Shown one piece after another: positions 25,250 to 34,652 of a DNA stretch of 64,000 bases (position 1 is its first letter; each line of letters starts with the position of its first letter). Below the pieces are notes generated by a model. The model was not told the origin of the DNA and searched no databases. It was given only the letters and a program-made list of their open reading frames with translations. Source of the DNA: Bradyrhizobium sp. MOS003 (GTDB lineage Bacteria > Pseudomonadota > Alphaproteobacteria > Rhizobiales > Xanthobacteraceae); the NCBI RefSeq assembly GCF_003020125.1, contig NZ_PYFW01000006.1, positions 62,001-126,000 of the forward strand. The letters are read 5' to 3'. Both the position numbers and the translations under genes were made by a program.

Positions 25250-25284
25250 GATCGTGACAACTGGGATCCCCGGCGCGAGGCAGC

Positions 25285-25773
25285 ATGTCGACATCTCTCA
25301 CTGACGGTCATGATGGCGGGCCGCGGCGCGCACCGGTTCCAACCGCTGCAGCATGGCTCGGCGGATTGGGCCTGGTGCCGTTCGTCGGGCTCTCGATCGC
25401 CTCCCAGGCAATCGAGGGTGACTTGAAGACGGCCGCGCTGCACGGACTGCTGGCCTACGGCGCCGTGATCCTGTCTTTCCTCGGCGGCATCCATTGGGGC
25501 GCCGCGATGACCCGGTCGATCTCGCGGACGGATCACGGCATAGATGCCGGTCGGCTCGGCATCAGTGTCGTTCCCTCGCTCGTCGGCTGGGCGTCGCTGC
25601 TGGTCGATACCCGATATGGTCTCGCACTGTTGGCAGCCGCCTTCGCTGCAAATCTGCTGCTGGATATTCGGTCGACGCGTGAGGGTTTGGTCCCGCCGTG
25701 GTATCGCAGGCTTCGCCAGCCGCTGACGATGGTCGTCGTCGCCGCCCTCATCTTGGCGGAGTTCGGCCCGTGA
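25285..25773 (+). CDS. DUF3429 domain membrane protein
   Basis: A 162-residue protein with four to five membrane segments. AAWLGGLGLVPFVGL and LLAYGAVILSFLGGIHWGAA are the core motifs of DUF3429, a family of small inner-membrane proteins of unknown role common in proteobacteria; the C-terminal NLLLDIRSTREGLVPPWYRRL also fits. The N-terminal ~20 residues are polar. It follows the hypothetical membrane protein closely. The 212 bases after it, up to the LpcC-like gene, show no credible coding region. Confidence 0.82.
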   Translation: MSTSLTDGHDGGPRRAPVPTAAAWLGGLGLVPFVGLSIASQAIEGDLKTAALHGLLAYGAVILSFLGGIHWGAAMTRSISRTDHGIDAGRLGISVVPSLVGWASLLVDTRYGLALLAAAFAANLLLDIRSTREGLVPPWYRRLRQPLTMVVVAALILAEFGP

Positions 25774-25985
25774 AATACCTCGTTTCGCCGGAGCTGATGA
25801 TGTTGCGATGATGAAAGCTGAGAGCTGTTTTGCCCGACAGGTCAATCAGCTCTCGCATACTCGGAAGAACATCTTGCTCAGAAGAACATCGTCACCGACC
25901 CGCAAGTCATTGATTCCGCTATGGCCGGCTACTGTGCATGGGGTTGTTTTCGCAGTTTTTAGTTATCGGCGCCTGAAAGCGCTGC

Positions 25986-27023
25986 TCAGAGCAGCGGCCG
26001 ATAGACCTCGCCGATCCGCGCCGCTTCGGCATCGAGGCTGAACTTCGCGAGCACCCGCGCCCGTCCCCGTTCGCCCATCGCCGTCGCCGCGGCCACGTCC
26101 CGCATCAGTGGCTCGACCGCAGCAGCGAGCGCATCAGCATCCCCCGTCGGGATCAGCACGCCGCTCACGCCATCCTCGACCACGAGCTCGGCCGCGCCGG
26201 CGCGTGCGGCGACGAGCGCGCTGCCCGCCGCCATTGCCTCGATTAGCGTCAGGCCAAAACCTTCGTTGCGTGAGGTGAAGGCGTAGATCGTCAGCCGCTG
26301 ATACCAGCGCTGCACCGCTTCGATCGGCAGCTCGCCGGTGATGACGATGCGCGATTGCAGGCCGGCTGCTTCGATGCGCTTTTTCAGGTCATTGGCAAAG
26401 GATGTCTGCTCGGCCGTGACCTGACCAACGATCACGGCCGTGAAATCGGGATAGCGCGGCAGCAGTTGGCACATCGCGTCGACGAACACATCGGTGCCCT
26501 TCTGCGCGCGCACGCGGCCGAAGCAGCCGATGGCGTAACGGCCCGGCAGCGCGGCCTCATTAAACGCTGCCGCGCGATCGATCGGCGGCACATAGACGTC
26601 GGTGTCGACGCCATGCGGGATCACCGTCGCCTGCACTTTCAGGAACGAGGCCGAAAGATCTGACGTCGCGATGATCGCGTCCATGCGCCGGATCAGCCAG
26701 CGCGTGATCCAGCTATGGTGCCGCTGCGCCGCCGAGGTGAACACGAGCTTCAACGGCCAGCCGATCGCACGCAGCACAACGCCCGCGATCATCTCGTTGT
26801 TGCGCCGCGCATGCCAGATCAACGGCGCCTTGCGGCGCCACAGCTTCAGAAAATCGGCAACGCTCAGGCGCGCGATCCCGGCCGGCGCGTGCGAGCCGAA
26901 CCATGCGGCGTGGTACAGTTTCGCCAGCCGCGGCGCCACCATCCGGTTGGTCGCGGTGACCCCGGAATAGCGCCTGTGCAGATTTGGCACGATCACATCG
27001 AGATCGCCGGGGGGATTGGCCAC
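25986..27023 (-). CDS. GT4 glycosyltransferase, LpcC-like core mannosyltransferase
   Basis: A 345-residue GT-B enzyme. The N-terminus DLDVIVPNLHRRYSGVTATN resembles LpcC of Rhizobium leguminosarum, which adds mannose to Kdo in the LPS inner core. The C-terminal donor domain has VIPHGVDTDVYVPP, CFGRVRAQKGTDVFVDAM and SRNEGFGLTLIEAMAAG with the conserved EX7E glutamates. Given manC in the same window, a GDP-mannose donor is plausible. It is divergent from galE across 126 bases. Another mannosyl or glucosyl transferase activity cannot be excluded. Confidence 0.85.
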   Translation of the reverse strand: MANPPGDLDVIVPNLHRRYSGVTATNRMVAPRLAKLYHAAWFGSHAPAGIARLSVADFLKLWRRKAPLIWHARRNNEMIAGVVLRAIGWPLKLVFTSAAQRHHSWITRWLIRRMDAIIATSDLSASFLKVQATVIPHGVDTDVYVPPIDRAAAFNEAALPGRYAIGCFGRVRAQKGTDVFVDAMCQLLPRYPDFTAVIVGQVTAEQTSFANDLKKRIEAAGLQSRIVITGELPIEAVQRWYQRLTIYAFTSRNEGFGLTLIEAMAAGSALVAARAGAAELVVEDGVSGVLIPTGDADALAAAVEPLMRDVAAATAMGERGRARVLAKFSLDAEAARIGEVYRPLL

Positions 27024-27149
27024 GTCACGCTCCGTTTCGGAAGCCCCCTATACGCAACATTAAGCATAGTGACCAGTTCAGCCACGCCGAAACCCCCTCT
27101 TCACCGCGCAAACGTTAACTTGGCGCGTTGATCGAAGACGGGTGAGATC

Positions 27150-28163
27150 ATGACTGTGCTAGTCACCGGCGGCGCCGGCTATATCGGAAGTCATACGGTC
27201 CTCGCGCTGGCGGAAGCCGGCGAGGACGTCGTCGTGATCGACGATCTCTCCACCGGCTTCTCCGCTTATCTGCCCGAAGGCGTGCCGTTGTTCATTGGGG
27301 ACGCCGGCGACGAGAACCTGCTCGAAGGCGTGATCGCGCAGCACAACATCGAGAGCATCATCCATTTCGCCGGCTCCGTCGTCGTGCCGGATTCGATGCG
27401 CGATCCGCTCGGCTACTACCGCAACAATTTCACGACCGCGCGCAATCTGCTCAACGTCGCGGTCAAACGCGGCATCAACCGCTTCATCTTCTCCTCGACC
27501 GCCGCCGTCTACGGCAATCCGGACCAGGTGCCGGTCCCCGAACACGCGCCGACGCGGCCGCTGTCGCCCTATGGCTCGTCGAAGCTGATGACCGAGATCA
27601 TGCTGCACGACGTCGCCGCCGCCTACGGCATGCAGTACGTCACCCTGCGCTATTTCAACGTCGCCGGCGCCGATCCGCAGGCCCGCATCGGCCTTGCCAC
27701 CGCCGGCGCCACACATCTGCTCAAGATCGCGGTGGAAGCTGCGACCGGCCAGCGCGCCAAGATCGACGTGTTCGGCACCGACTATCCGACCCCCGACGGC
27801 AGCTGCATCCGCGACTTCATCCACGTCACGGACCTCTCACAGGCGCATCGTTCGGCGCTAGCGTACCTGCGCAACGGGGGCGCCTCGACGACGCTCAATT
27901 GCGGCTACGGTCGCGGCTATTCGGTGCTGGAGACCATCGACGCCGTGCGGCGGGTGTCAGGCCGCAGCTTCGCCGTGCAATACGCCCCGCGCCGGCCCGG
28001 CGACATCATGACCATGGTCGCCGACACCAGCCGCATCCGCGGCCTGCTCGACTGGAAGCCGCAATACGACGACCTCGAGACCATCGCCGCGCACGCCTTG
28101 GCGTGGGAAGACAAGTTGTTCCACGAGCGCCATGGCGAGCTCCGCCACGCCGCATCGGCCTAG
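27150..28163 (+). CDS. galE: UDP-glucose 4-epimerase
   Basis: A 337-residue extended SDR with VLVTGGAGYIGSHTVLALAE at the N-terminus, DDLSTG, FSSTAAVYG, the catalytic YGSSKLMTE, and the GalE-specific YFNVAGADP and DYPTPDGSCIRDFIHV segments. It interconverts UDP-glucose and UDP-galactose for surface polysaccharides. The gene starts 126 bases from the divergent LpcC-like gene and is followed on the same strand by the MsbA-like exporter. Confidence 0.95.
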   Translation: MTVLVTGGAGYIGSHTVLALAEAGEDVVVIDDLSTGFSAYLPEGVPLFIGDAGDENLLEGVIAQHNIESIIHFAGSVVVPDSMRDPLGYYRNNFTTARNLLNVAVKRGINRFIFSSTAAVYGNPDQVPVPEHAPTRPLSPYGSSKLMTEIMLHDVAAAYGMQYVTLRYFNVAGADPQARIGLATAGATHLLKIAVEAATGQRAKIDVFGTDYPTPDGSCIRDFIHVTDLSQAHRSALAYLRNGGASTTLNCGYGRGYSVLETIDAVRRVSGRSFAVQYAPRRPGDIMTMVADTSRIRGLLDWKPQYDDLETIAAHALAWEDKLFHERHGELRHAASA

Positions 28164-28281
28164 AATCATCCCCAGCGCAAGCCCTTAATTGGGCTTGAAA
28201 AACCCCGCTTGAGCGGGCACAGAGGCCGTTCGATCCCTGACGCGCGGGCAGGCTTTGTCCTGCGCCGTCAATGGACACCGG

Positions 28282-30084
28282 ATGGCCCAGTTTCCAAAGA
28301 AAATCACCGACGATCCCTATGCGGCAATGGTCCTGGTTCGCCGCCTGGTCACGGAACAGGGGGTCGTCTATTGGCGGCGCTACCTCGTCGCCTTCGCGTT
28401 GATGGCGCTTGCCGCCGGATCGACCGCGGGCGCGACCTACGTGCTCGGCCAGGTCATCAACCAGGCTTATGTCGACAAGAACATCCCGGGCATCGCAATG
28501 TTCTCGGGCATCACGGTGATCCTGCTCTTCATCAAGGGCGTGGCGACCTACGGCCACATGGTGATCCTGACCAAGATCAGTAACGCCATACTCGCCACCA
28601 ACCAGCGGCAACTGTTCGCCAAGTTGATGCGCGAGAGCGTCGGCTTCTTCTCCGAACGGCATTCGTCCGAATTTCTGGCGCGGCTGACGGCCGGAGCAAA
28701 ATCGATCACCGACGTCCTCAACATGTTGGTCAACGCGGTCGGCCGCGACCTCATGATGCTGCTCGCCATGATCGGCGTGATGGTGTGGCAGGACCCGGTG
28801 ATGTCGTTCATCGGCCTCGTCGTGGTGCCGCCGGCGATGCTGGTGCTGCGCAAGCTGGTCAAACGCATCAAGGGTCTCGCTTTCAACCAGTTCACTGGCA
28901 CCGCCGACATCATGGAGACGATGCAGGAATCGCTGCAGGGCATCCGCACCGTCAAGGCGTTCACGCTCGAAGACACCATGCAGAAGCGCATCGACGAGAA
29001 CATCGCGATCGTCGAGCGCAACGCCAACAAGATGGCGCGCGTCGCCAACCGTTCCAACCCGCTGATGGAGATGCTCGGCGGCTTCGCGGTCGCCGGCTGC
29101 CTGCTCTACGGCGGCTACAGCGTGGTCGCGCTCAACGCCACGCCAGGTGCGTTCTTCTCCTTCATGACCGCCTTCCTGATGGCAACCGAGCCGGCCAAGC
29201 GGCTGGCGCGGCTGAACATAGACCTCAACAGCCAGCTCGTCGGCGCCCGCATGCTGCTCGAAGTCGTCGACAGCCCGGCGAGCGAGCACTCCGACGACGA
29301 CAAGCCGGCGCTGAAGCTCTCCGAGGCCCGGATCGAGCTGCGCGATGTCAGCTTCTCCTATCGCGCCAACGAGACCGTGCTCAACCGCATGAGCTTCGTG
29401 GCCGAGCCCGGCAAGGTCACCGCGCTGGTCGGCCCTTCCGGCGGCGGCAAGTCGACGGTGCTGGCGCTCCTGCTGCGCTTCTACGAGGTGACGCAGGGCG
29501 ACATCGTGATCGACGGCCAGTCGATCGGTGCGATCTCTCGCAAATCGCTGCGGGCGCAGACCGCCTATGTCGGACAGGACGTCTATCTGTTCCGCGACAC
29601 CATCCGGAACAACATCGCGTTCGGCAAGCCGGGCGCGACCGAGAACGAAATCGTCGACGCCGCCAGGGCAGCCTGCGCGCATGATTTCATCACGAGCTTC
29701 CCGCTCGGCTACGACACGCCGGTCGGCGAGCACGGCACGCAGCTGTCAGGCGGACAGCGTCAGCGCATCGCCGTGGCGCGCGCGCTGCTCAAGAACGCGC
29801 CGATCATCCTGCTTGACGAGGCCACCGCCGCGCTCGATTCCGAATCCGAACGGCAGGTGCAGGAGGCGATCGAGCATCTCTGCCAGAACCGCACCACCAT
29901 CGTGATCGCGCATCGCCTGCACACCATCATGCATGCCGACGCCATCCTTGTGATCGAAGGTGGCGAAATCGTCGAGCAGGGCCGGCATGACGAGCTGCTC
30001 CGTCGCGGCGGGCGCTATGCCTCGTTCTTCCGCCTGCAACATCACGATGCCGGCGCTCTGGCGCCGATCAGCGCAACCGCATAG
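28282..30084 (+). CDS. msbA: ABC exporter, MsbA-like (lipid A/glycolipid flippase)
   Basis: A 600-residue half-transporter. Six transmembrane helices occupy the first ~330 residues; the ATPase follows with Walker A GPSGGGKST, Q-loop TAYVGQDVYLF, signature LSGGQRQRIAVARAL, Walker B PIILLDEATAALD and the H-loop IVIAHRLHTI. This is the MsbA-type arrangement; context (LPS genes on both sides) suggests export of lipid A-core or a related glycolipid. Other substrates are possible since rhizobia have several MsbA paralogues. ATG 28282 is the first ATG; the frame is open to a TTG at 28255. Confidence 0.87.
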   Translation: MAQFPKKITDDPYAAMVLVRRLVTEQGVVYWRRYLVAFALMALAAGSTAGATYVLGQVINQAYVDKNIPGIAMFSGITVILLFIKGVATYGHMVILTKISNAILATNQRQLFAKLMRESVGFFSERHSSEFLARLTAGAKSITDVLNMLVNAVGRDLMMLLAMIGVMVWQDPVMSFIGLVVVPPAMLVLRKLVKRIKGLAFNQFTGTADIMETMQESLQGIRTVKAFTLEDTMQKRIDENIAIVERNANKMARVANRSNPLMEMLGGFAVAGCLLYGGYSVVALNATPGAFFSFMTAFLMATEPAKRLARLNIDLNSQLVGARMLLEVVDSPASEHSDDDKPALKLSEARIELRDVSFSYRANETVLNRMSFVAEPGKVTALVGPSGGGKSTVLALLLRFYEVTQGDIVIDGQSIGAISRKSLRAQTAYVGQDVYLFRDTIRNNIAFGKPGATENEIVDAARAACAHDFITSFPLGYDTPVGEHGTQLSGGQRQRIAVARALLKNAPIILLDEATAALDSESERQVQEAIEHLCQNRTTIVIAHRLHTIMHADAILVIEGGEIVEQGRHDELLRRGGRYASFFRLQHHDAGALAPISATA

Positions 30085-30119
30085 AGTTCCCTGTCAACCT
30101 CAAGAGCCGCGAGACCCGC

Positions 30120-30821
30120 ATGAACGCCGCCTCCTACGTCATCCCGCTTCCACCCCAGGCTTCGCTTCCCGTCGTCGGCGAAAACGGGCGCTATCCGGTG
30201 CGTCGCATCTGGTGCGTCGGCCGCAACTATCTCGAGCACATCCGCGAGATGGGCAATGACGAGCGTGCCCCGCCGTTCTTCTTCGCCAAGCACGCTGATA
30301 TGCTGGTGCCCGATGGCGCCATCATTCCCTATCCGCCACTGACCAAGGATTTGCATCACGAGGTCGAGCTGATCGTCGCGATGAAGAGCGGCGGGCTCAA
30401 CATCCCCGCCGACAAGGCGCTGGATCACGTCTACGGCTATGCCGTCGGCATCGACCTCACCCGCCGCGACCTCCAGATCGCCTCGCGCAAGAAGGAGCGC
30501 CCCTGGGAGATCGGCAAGTCGTTCGACGGCTCCGCTCCGTGCTCCGCGATTCAGCCGGCCTCCAAGATCGGCCATCCCGCCAAGGGCAAGATCTGGCTCA
30601 CGGTCAACGGCAAGGAGGCTCAGAAGGGCGACCTGACCGAGTTGATCTGGAACGTGCCGGAGATCATCTGGCAGCTCTCGCAGCAGGTGAAGCTCGCCGC
30701 CGGCGACATCATCATGACGGGCACGCCCGCCGGCGTCTCCCAGCTCCAGCCCGGCGACAAGCTCGAATGCGGCGTCGACGGTGTCGGCACGCTGAAGGTC
30801 AGCATCGGCCAGCCGGAATAG
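30120..30821 (+). CDS. Fumarylacetoacetate hydrolase family protein (fumarylpyruvate hydrolase-like)
   Basis: A 233-residue FAH-fold enzyme with IWCVGRNYLEHIREMG, PFFFAKHADML, the metal-binding HHEVELIVAM (HxExE), YAVGIDLTRRDLQ, GKSFDGSAPCSAI and IIMTGTPAGVSQL. These match the short bacterial hydrolases that cleave fumarylpyruvate or acylpyruvates at the end of gentisate-type pathways or act as oxaloacetate decarboxylases. It lies 35 bases after msbA, though a functional link is not apparent. A perfect palindromic terminator follows. Confidence 0.88.
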   Translation: MNAASYVIPLPPQASLPVVGENGRYPVRRIWCVGRNYLEHIREMGNDERAPPFFFAKHADMLVPDGAIIPYPPLTKDLHHEVELIVAMKSGGLNIPADKALDHVYGYAVGIDLTRRDLQIASRKKERPWEIGKSFDGSAPCSAIQPASKIGHPAKGKIWLTVNGKEAQKGDLTELIWNVPEIIWQLSQQVKLAAGDIIMTGTPAGVSQLQPGDKLECGVDGVGTLKVSIGQPE

Positions 30822-30841
30822 GCTGAGCGACATTTCAAAGC

Positions 30842-30871
30842 AAAAGGCCCCGGACATGTCCGGGGCCTTTT
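30842..30871. terminator. Bidirectional Rho-independent terminator
   Basis: A perfect 30-base palindrome, AAAAGGCCCCGGACA and its complement, with an A-run on one side and a T-run on the other. It lies between the convergent FAH-family gene (ends 30821) and SnoaL-like gene (ends 30886) and can serve both. Confidence 0.9.
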
Positions 30872-30885
30872 AGTTCCGATCGCAT

Positions 30886-31368
30886 CTACCAGGCCTTCAC
30901 CGGCCGATTCGCATGGCTCGCCTGCGGCACACCGCGATTGAGCGACATGTGCGAGTGCACGCAGAGCCATCTGTCACCCTCTCTTGAAAACACCATCGTG
31001 GCCCGGCCGGGGCGCGCAAAGGCGCTGCCATCGGGGTGATAGCCCGTGCTGGTCCACGGCGCGATCACGGTTGCCATCGTGCCGTCGGGGGATGCCAGAA
31101 CGGAAGTCTGATCGAGCACGAAACGGAAGTCGGTGGTCTTCGGCCAGACGTTATCCCACTGCGTCGAGACCCATCGGTCGAGACCAGGGATGACGTCGTT
31201 GTGGGTGCCGAAGGCGAGCACGTCCGGATGGAAGAGCGGCCGTGCCGAGGCGTAATCGACCTCGCGGACATAGCCCGCGAAGGTCTCCAGCCATCGGCGG
31301 AAAAAATCCATGATCTCGCTCTTCGCGGTCGGCAAGGACATCACTTGCTCCAGATCCTGCAACTCCAT
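30886..31368 (-). CDS. SnoaL-like/NTF2-fold protein
   Basis: A 160-residue protein with the small alpha+beta cone pattern of SnoaL/DUF4440 proteins: an N-terminal helix (FFRRWLETFAGYVREVDY), the FHPDVLAFGTHNDV segment, then long strands (TMATVIAPWTSTGY and GRATMVFSREGDRWLCVHSH). Family members range from isomerases to ligand-binding proteins, so no activity is proposed. ATG 31368 is used; a GTG seven codons upstream (31389) is in frame. It is divergent from the periplasmic protein gene at 31477. Confidence 0.75.
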   Translation of the reverse strand: MELQDLEQVMSLPTAKSEIMDFFRRWLETFAGYVREVDYASARPLFHPDVLAFGTHNDVIPGLDRWVSTQWDNVWPKTTDFRFVLDQTSVLASPDGTMATVIAPWTSTGYHPDGSAFARPGRATMVFSREGDRWLCVHSHMSLNRGVPQASHANRPVKAW

Positions 31369-31476
31369 CACGGCAATCTTTGTTGCCACGAGCCGGGCTG
31401 TCCAGCAAGATTGGCGTTCGAGATTGCTGATCGCGATAAGGTAAGATCAGCACCGGGTCCGATGGAGCCAAGATTC

Positions 31477-32025
31477 ATGAAATGTCTGCTTTTGCTACCG
31501 ACCTTTCTCCTCCTCACCAGCAACGCAGCCAGCGCACAGTCCAGTCAACCCTATGCTGGGCTCGAAGGACGGTCGATCAAGACGCTGTCGCAGCAGCAGG
31601 TCGACGACCTCCGCGCCGGACGCGGGATGGGTCTGGCTCTCGCCGCCGAGCTCAATGGATATCCCGGTCCCAGCCACGTGCTCGAGCTCGGTGATCGTCT
31701 CGACTTGACCGCCGATCAACGCGTCGAGGTCCGGCGGCTGTTCGATGCCATGAAGCAGGAAACCGTGCCGCTGGGCAGCAAGCTTGTCGATCAAGAGAGA
31801 GCGCTTGAAGACCTGTTCTCTTCCCGAGCGGTCACGTCGGAATCGCTCAAGACGAGCATCGCGGCCATCGCTGCAACGCAGGGGAAGCTCCGTGAGAGCC
31901 ACCTCAAGTACCATCTGGCGACAGCGGCATTGCTGGCACCCGGCCAGATGCAGCGATACGCGGAACTGCGCGGCTATCAGAACCCGGGCCCCGACACCCC
32001 CGCAGGTCACAAGCACCATCACTAG
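31477..32025 (+). CDS. Periplasmic Spy/CpxP-like (LTxxQ-type) protein with His-rich tail
   Basis: A 182-residue protein with a signal peptide (MKCLLLLPTFLLLTSNAASA), then LDLTADQRVEVRRLFDAMKQE, which resembles the LTxxQ helices of Spy/CpxP/ZraP periplasmic proteins, and further helices rich in Gln, Glu and Lys. The C-terminus ends AGHKHHH, a possible metal site. ZraP-type zinc-binding chaperones are the nearest idea, but the match is by pattern only. ATG 31477 begins the signal peptide. Confidence 0.65.
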   Translation: MKCLLLLPTFLLLTSNAASAQSSQPYAGLEGRSIKTLSQQQVDDLRAGRGMGLALAAELNGYPGPSHVLELGDRLDLTADQRVEVRRLFDAMKQETVPLGSKLVDQERALEDLFSSRAVTSESLKTSIAAIAATQGKLRESHLKYHLATAALLAPGQMQRYAELRGYQNPGPDTPAGHKHHH

Positions 32026-32144
32026 GCGGGCCCGCCGTCTGGTCCGGCGTCGCCAGGATCGGACGATCACGGCAGAGCCGCAATCCCCTCACGAAATGAC
32101 GCAAGGGCGGACAATGCTTCGCTGGCCGCCCGGCGCGTTCAGAT

Positions 32145-33074
32145 TCAACTTAACGCCGACCACACGATGAGGCCGAGGATCAGCGCCGTCAGCGAATATT
32201 TCAGCGTGTAGTAGACGATGCGGTTCCATGCCTTGACCTTGCGGCTGGCGAGGTGGATCTCGTAGAGCTTGCCGAACACCTTGTTGAGCACGCCGACATT
32301 CTCGCCCTCGACGTTCTGGGTCGCCGACGCCTTGACGATGTGATGGCTGACCCAGCGGTTGATCGCGGTCATGAAGCCGTACTTCATCGGGCGCTCGACG
32401 TCGCAGAACAGGATGATGCGGTTGACGTCGGTGGCGTTCTCGGCGCTGTGGATGAAGGTCTCGTCGAACATGAAGGCCTCGCCGTCGCGCCAGACGCATT
32501 CGACGCCGTCGACCAGGATGCGGCACTTGTTCGAGTTCGGCGTGACGAGGCCGAGGTGATAGCGCAGCGAGCCGGCAAAGGGATCGCGGTGCGCGCCGAG
32601 CTTGCCGCCCGGCGGCAGCATCGCGAACATCGCGCCATGCACGCTCGGGATCGACTTGAGTAGCTCCACCGTCTTCGGACACAGCGTGTTCGCCGACGGC
32701 AGGAAGTCGTCGTACCATTTCAGGTAAAACCGCTTCCAGCCGCTCTTGAAGAACGAGTAGAAGCCCCAGTCGTTGTTCTTCGCAGCCGCGCGGATGAAGC
32801 CCTCGTCGAACAGACGCACGGCCTCGTCGCGGATCGTCTCCCAATTCTCGCTGAGGGGTTTCAGCTCGGGAAACTGCTCGACCGGGATCACCGGCTTGTT
32901 CGGCACCGCCGAGCCCGCATACATCAGGACATTGTAGGGCGCGAGATAGGTCGAGTGATCGCCGAGCTGGCGCGCAAAGCGCAGCCGCTGCCTGCCGCGG
33001 AAGTGAACGTAAATCGTCGAGGCCGCCAGCACGTAAAGGATGACGAGTTGCGGCGCAAAAAGCTGTTTCAACAT
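32145..33074 (-). CDS. lpxO: Lipid A 2-hydroxylase LpxO (Asp/Asn beta-hydroxylase family)
   Basis: A 309-residue protein with an N-terminal membrane helix (LVILYVLAASTIYVHFRGR) and a C-terminal one (LTALILGLIVWSAL) around a cytosolic dioxygenase domain. HRDPFAGSLRYHLGL carries the Fe(II) histidine and aspartate, FDETFIHSAENAT the second histidine region, and LFCDVERPM the 2-oxoglutarate-binding end. The pattern SAVPNKPV, GWKRFYLKWYDD and CPKTVELLKSIPSV is close to LpxO, which puts a 2-hydroxyl on a lipid A acyl chain. ATG 33074 begins the membrane helix; the frame extends to 33218 without support. Confidence 0.87.
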   Translation of the reverse strand: MLKQLFAPQLVILYVLAASTIYVHFRGRQRLRFARQLGDHSTYLAPYNVLMYAGSAVPNKPVIPVEQFPELKPLSENWETIRDEAVRLFDEGFIRAAAKNNDWGFYSFFKSGWKRFYLKWYDDFLPSANTLCPKTVELLKSIPSVHGAMFAMLPPGGKLGAHRDPFAGSLRYHLGLVTPNSNKCRILVDGVECVWRDGEAFMFDETFIHSAENATDVNRIILFCDVERPMKYGFMTAINRWVSHHIVKASATQNVEGENVGVLNKVFGKLYEIHLASRKVKAWNRIVYYTLKYSLTALILGLIVWSALS

Positions 33075-33218
33075 TTCCCCAGTTCCCGACTGACCCAGCC
33101 GGGAACGTGATCTACCTCGACCGGGACCAAGCGGCAATATATTCACCGCTGGGTTGCAATCACGCTGAGGAGAGCGGCAGTACGGAATCCGGGTTGAAAC
33201 CGGCCGAAACGAGCTCAA

Positions 33219-33374
33219 TCACGCCCGGGACAACGCCTGGAGACCCTTGAAGGTCAGGCGCTTGGGATCCGTGACGCCGGCGAGATAGAGCCGGCGGATG
33301 AAGGCGATGACGGCGTCGCGGTCGCAATCGGTCAACGCGACGACGGCGTCGACCGCGATCTTCTGGGCTTCCAT
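33219..33374 (-). CDS. Small hypothetical protein (51 residues)
   Basis: A short ORF with a strong Shine-Dalgarno (GAGGTGAG five bases before the ATG at 33374). The product starts MEAQKIAVDAVVALTDCDRD and continues AVIAFIRRLYLAGVTDPKRL to a short basic end; it looks like two helices. Codon use is strongly GC3-biased, like real genes here. No family is recognised. It lies 144 bases upstream of lpxO on the same strand. Confidence 0.65.
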   Translation of the reverse strand: MEAQKIAVDAVVALTDCDRDAVIAFIRRLYLAGVTDPKRLTFKGLQALSRA

Positions 33375-33518
33375 TGGGCTCACCTCGGCCTTGCGAGTAA
33401 CCCGGCCAAGACAGGCTAGGACTCACCGGTTAATCCGGCGTTAACCGTTCGGGCAGCATGGCTGATTCAGACCGGTGCCTGTATACGCAAAACAACGCAT
33501 TGCCGAGAGTGCAGCGGC

Positions 33519-34442
33519 TCATCGCGCAGCCATGCTCTTCTTGAGCTGGGCAAATTGCTTCTTCAGCCGCGGCGCCGCGAAGTCGGCGAAGGCACGCACC
33601 TTGGGCACCGAGAGCCTGCCCTGCGGGCAGATCAAATGCGCGGGCATCTCCGGATCCTCATCGCCGGCCAGCACGATCTCGAGCTCGCCGCGCGCGACCT
33701 GCTCCGCCACCTGGTAGGAATACATCCGCGCCACCCCGCGCCCGGCGACGGCGGAGGCCACCGCCGCATAGGTGCTGTTGACGACAAGACGCGGAGTAAA
33801 CTGCACCGTCCGGGCCGCCGACGAGCCGGCCTGCGGCACAAAGGTCCAGGAGTTCGGAAGATGCGCCATCGCCACGATCTGATGCTTGGCAAGATCGCCG
33901 GGCTCGGTGATGCGCGGGTGCTGCTTGAGATAGCGCGGCGCCGCCACGACGACGCGGCTGATCTCGCCGACCCGCATCGCCACCATCGCTGAATCCGCGA
34001 GCGGCCCGATGCGGAGCGCAACATCGACGCCTTCCTCGATCAGGTTGACCGCACGGTCGAACAGCAGGAGCTTTGCCGACACGGTCGGATAGGCATCGAG
34101 AAACGCATCGAGGATCGGTCGCAGAACCATTTCGCCCGACACAACGGGGGCGGTGATCGTCAGCAGGCCGCGCGGCGCTGTGCGCGGTCCGGCGGCAATG
34201 TCGTCGGCCTCCTCCAGTTCCGCGAGTACGCGGCGGCAGATCGCGAGATAGCGCTCGCCCTCCTCGCTCAGCTTGATCGATCGCGTCGTCCGGTGAAGCA
34301 GCTCGGCGCCGACCCGCTCTTCCAGGAAGGCGATGGCGCGGCTGACCGCTGCCGGCGAGCGGCCGAGCTTGCGCCCTGCGGCCGCGAGGCTTCCCTCGTC
34401 CACCGCGAGGACGAACACATTCATCGCATCCAGACGATCCAT
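33519..34442 (-). CDS. LysR-family transcriptional regulator
   Basis: A 307-residue LysR regulator. The winged HTH is in residues 1-65 (FVLAVDEGSLAAAGRKLGRS then PAAVSRAIAFLEERVG and LLHRTTRSIKLSEEG); the rest is the periplasmic-binding-like effector domain. It is in the subgroup with a MDRLDAMNVF start that often controls a divergent oxidoreductase. ATG 34442 is chosen because GAGGGGAAGG precedes it and the HTH begins there. It is divergent from the SDR gene across 210 bases, so it probably regulates the SDR-tautomerase-MFS operon. Confidence 0.93.
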   Translation of the reverse strand: MDRLDAMNVFVLAVDEGSLAAAGRKLGRSPAAVSRAIAFLEERVGAELLHRTTRSIKLSEEGERYLAICRRVLAELEEADDIAAGPRTAPRGLLTITAPVVSGEMVLRPILDAFLDAYPTVSAKLLLFDRAVNLIEEGVDVALRIGPLADSAMVAMRVGEISRVVVAAPRYLKQHPRITEPGDLAKHQIVAMAHLPNSWTFVPQAGSSAARTVQFTPRLVVNSTYAAVASAVAGRGVARMYSYQVAEQVARGELEIVLAGDEDPEMPAHLICPQGRLSVPKVRAFADFAAPRLKKQFAQLKKSMAAR

Positions 34443-34652
34443 GCCTTCCCCTCGCCCCATCAATTCCGGTGACAAGCTAGGCGTTCGTCTCCGCCGCGAC
34501 AACCGCCGCCAGGCCAGATCCGGCATTCGTTCGCGCCACGTAACAGTGTCTGCCGGACAACGTGTATTCGCAGCCGGGCCACTGGAGCGTACCTCACACA
34601 CAAGGCCAGCCGGTGCTGGCTCAGGTTTTTAAGCCAACAACAGGAGCCCGTC

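Noticed and set aside
25774..25985. Short plus-strand frame (25808-26041) in the gap before the LpcC-like gene
   Set aside because: It runs into the convergent gene, lacks a ribosome binding site and has no protein-like pattern; treated as non-coding.
28006..29733. 575-codon minus-strand open frame over galE and msbA
   Set aside because: Composition is Arg/His/Asp-rich and domainless; the plus strand encodes clear GalE and MsbA-like proteins in the same place.
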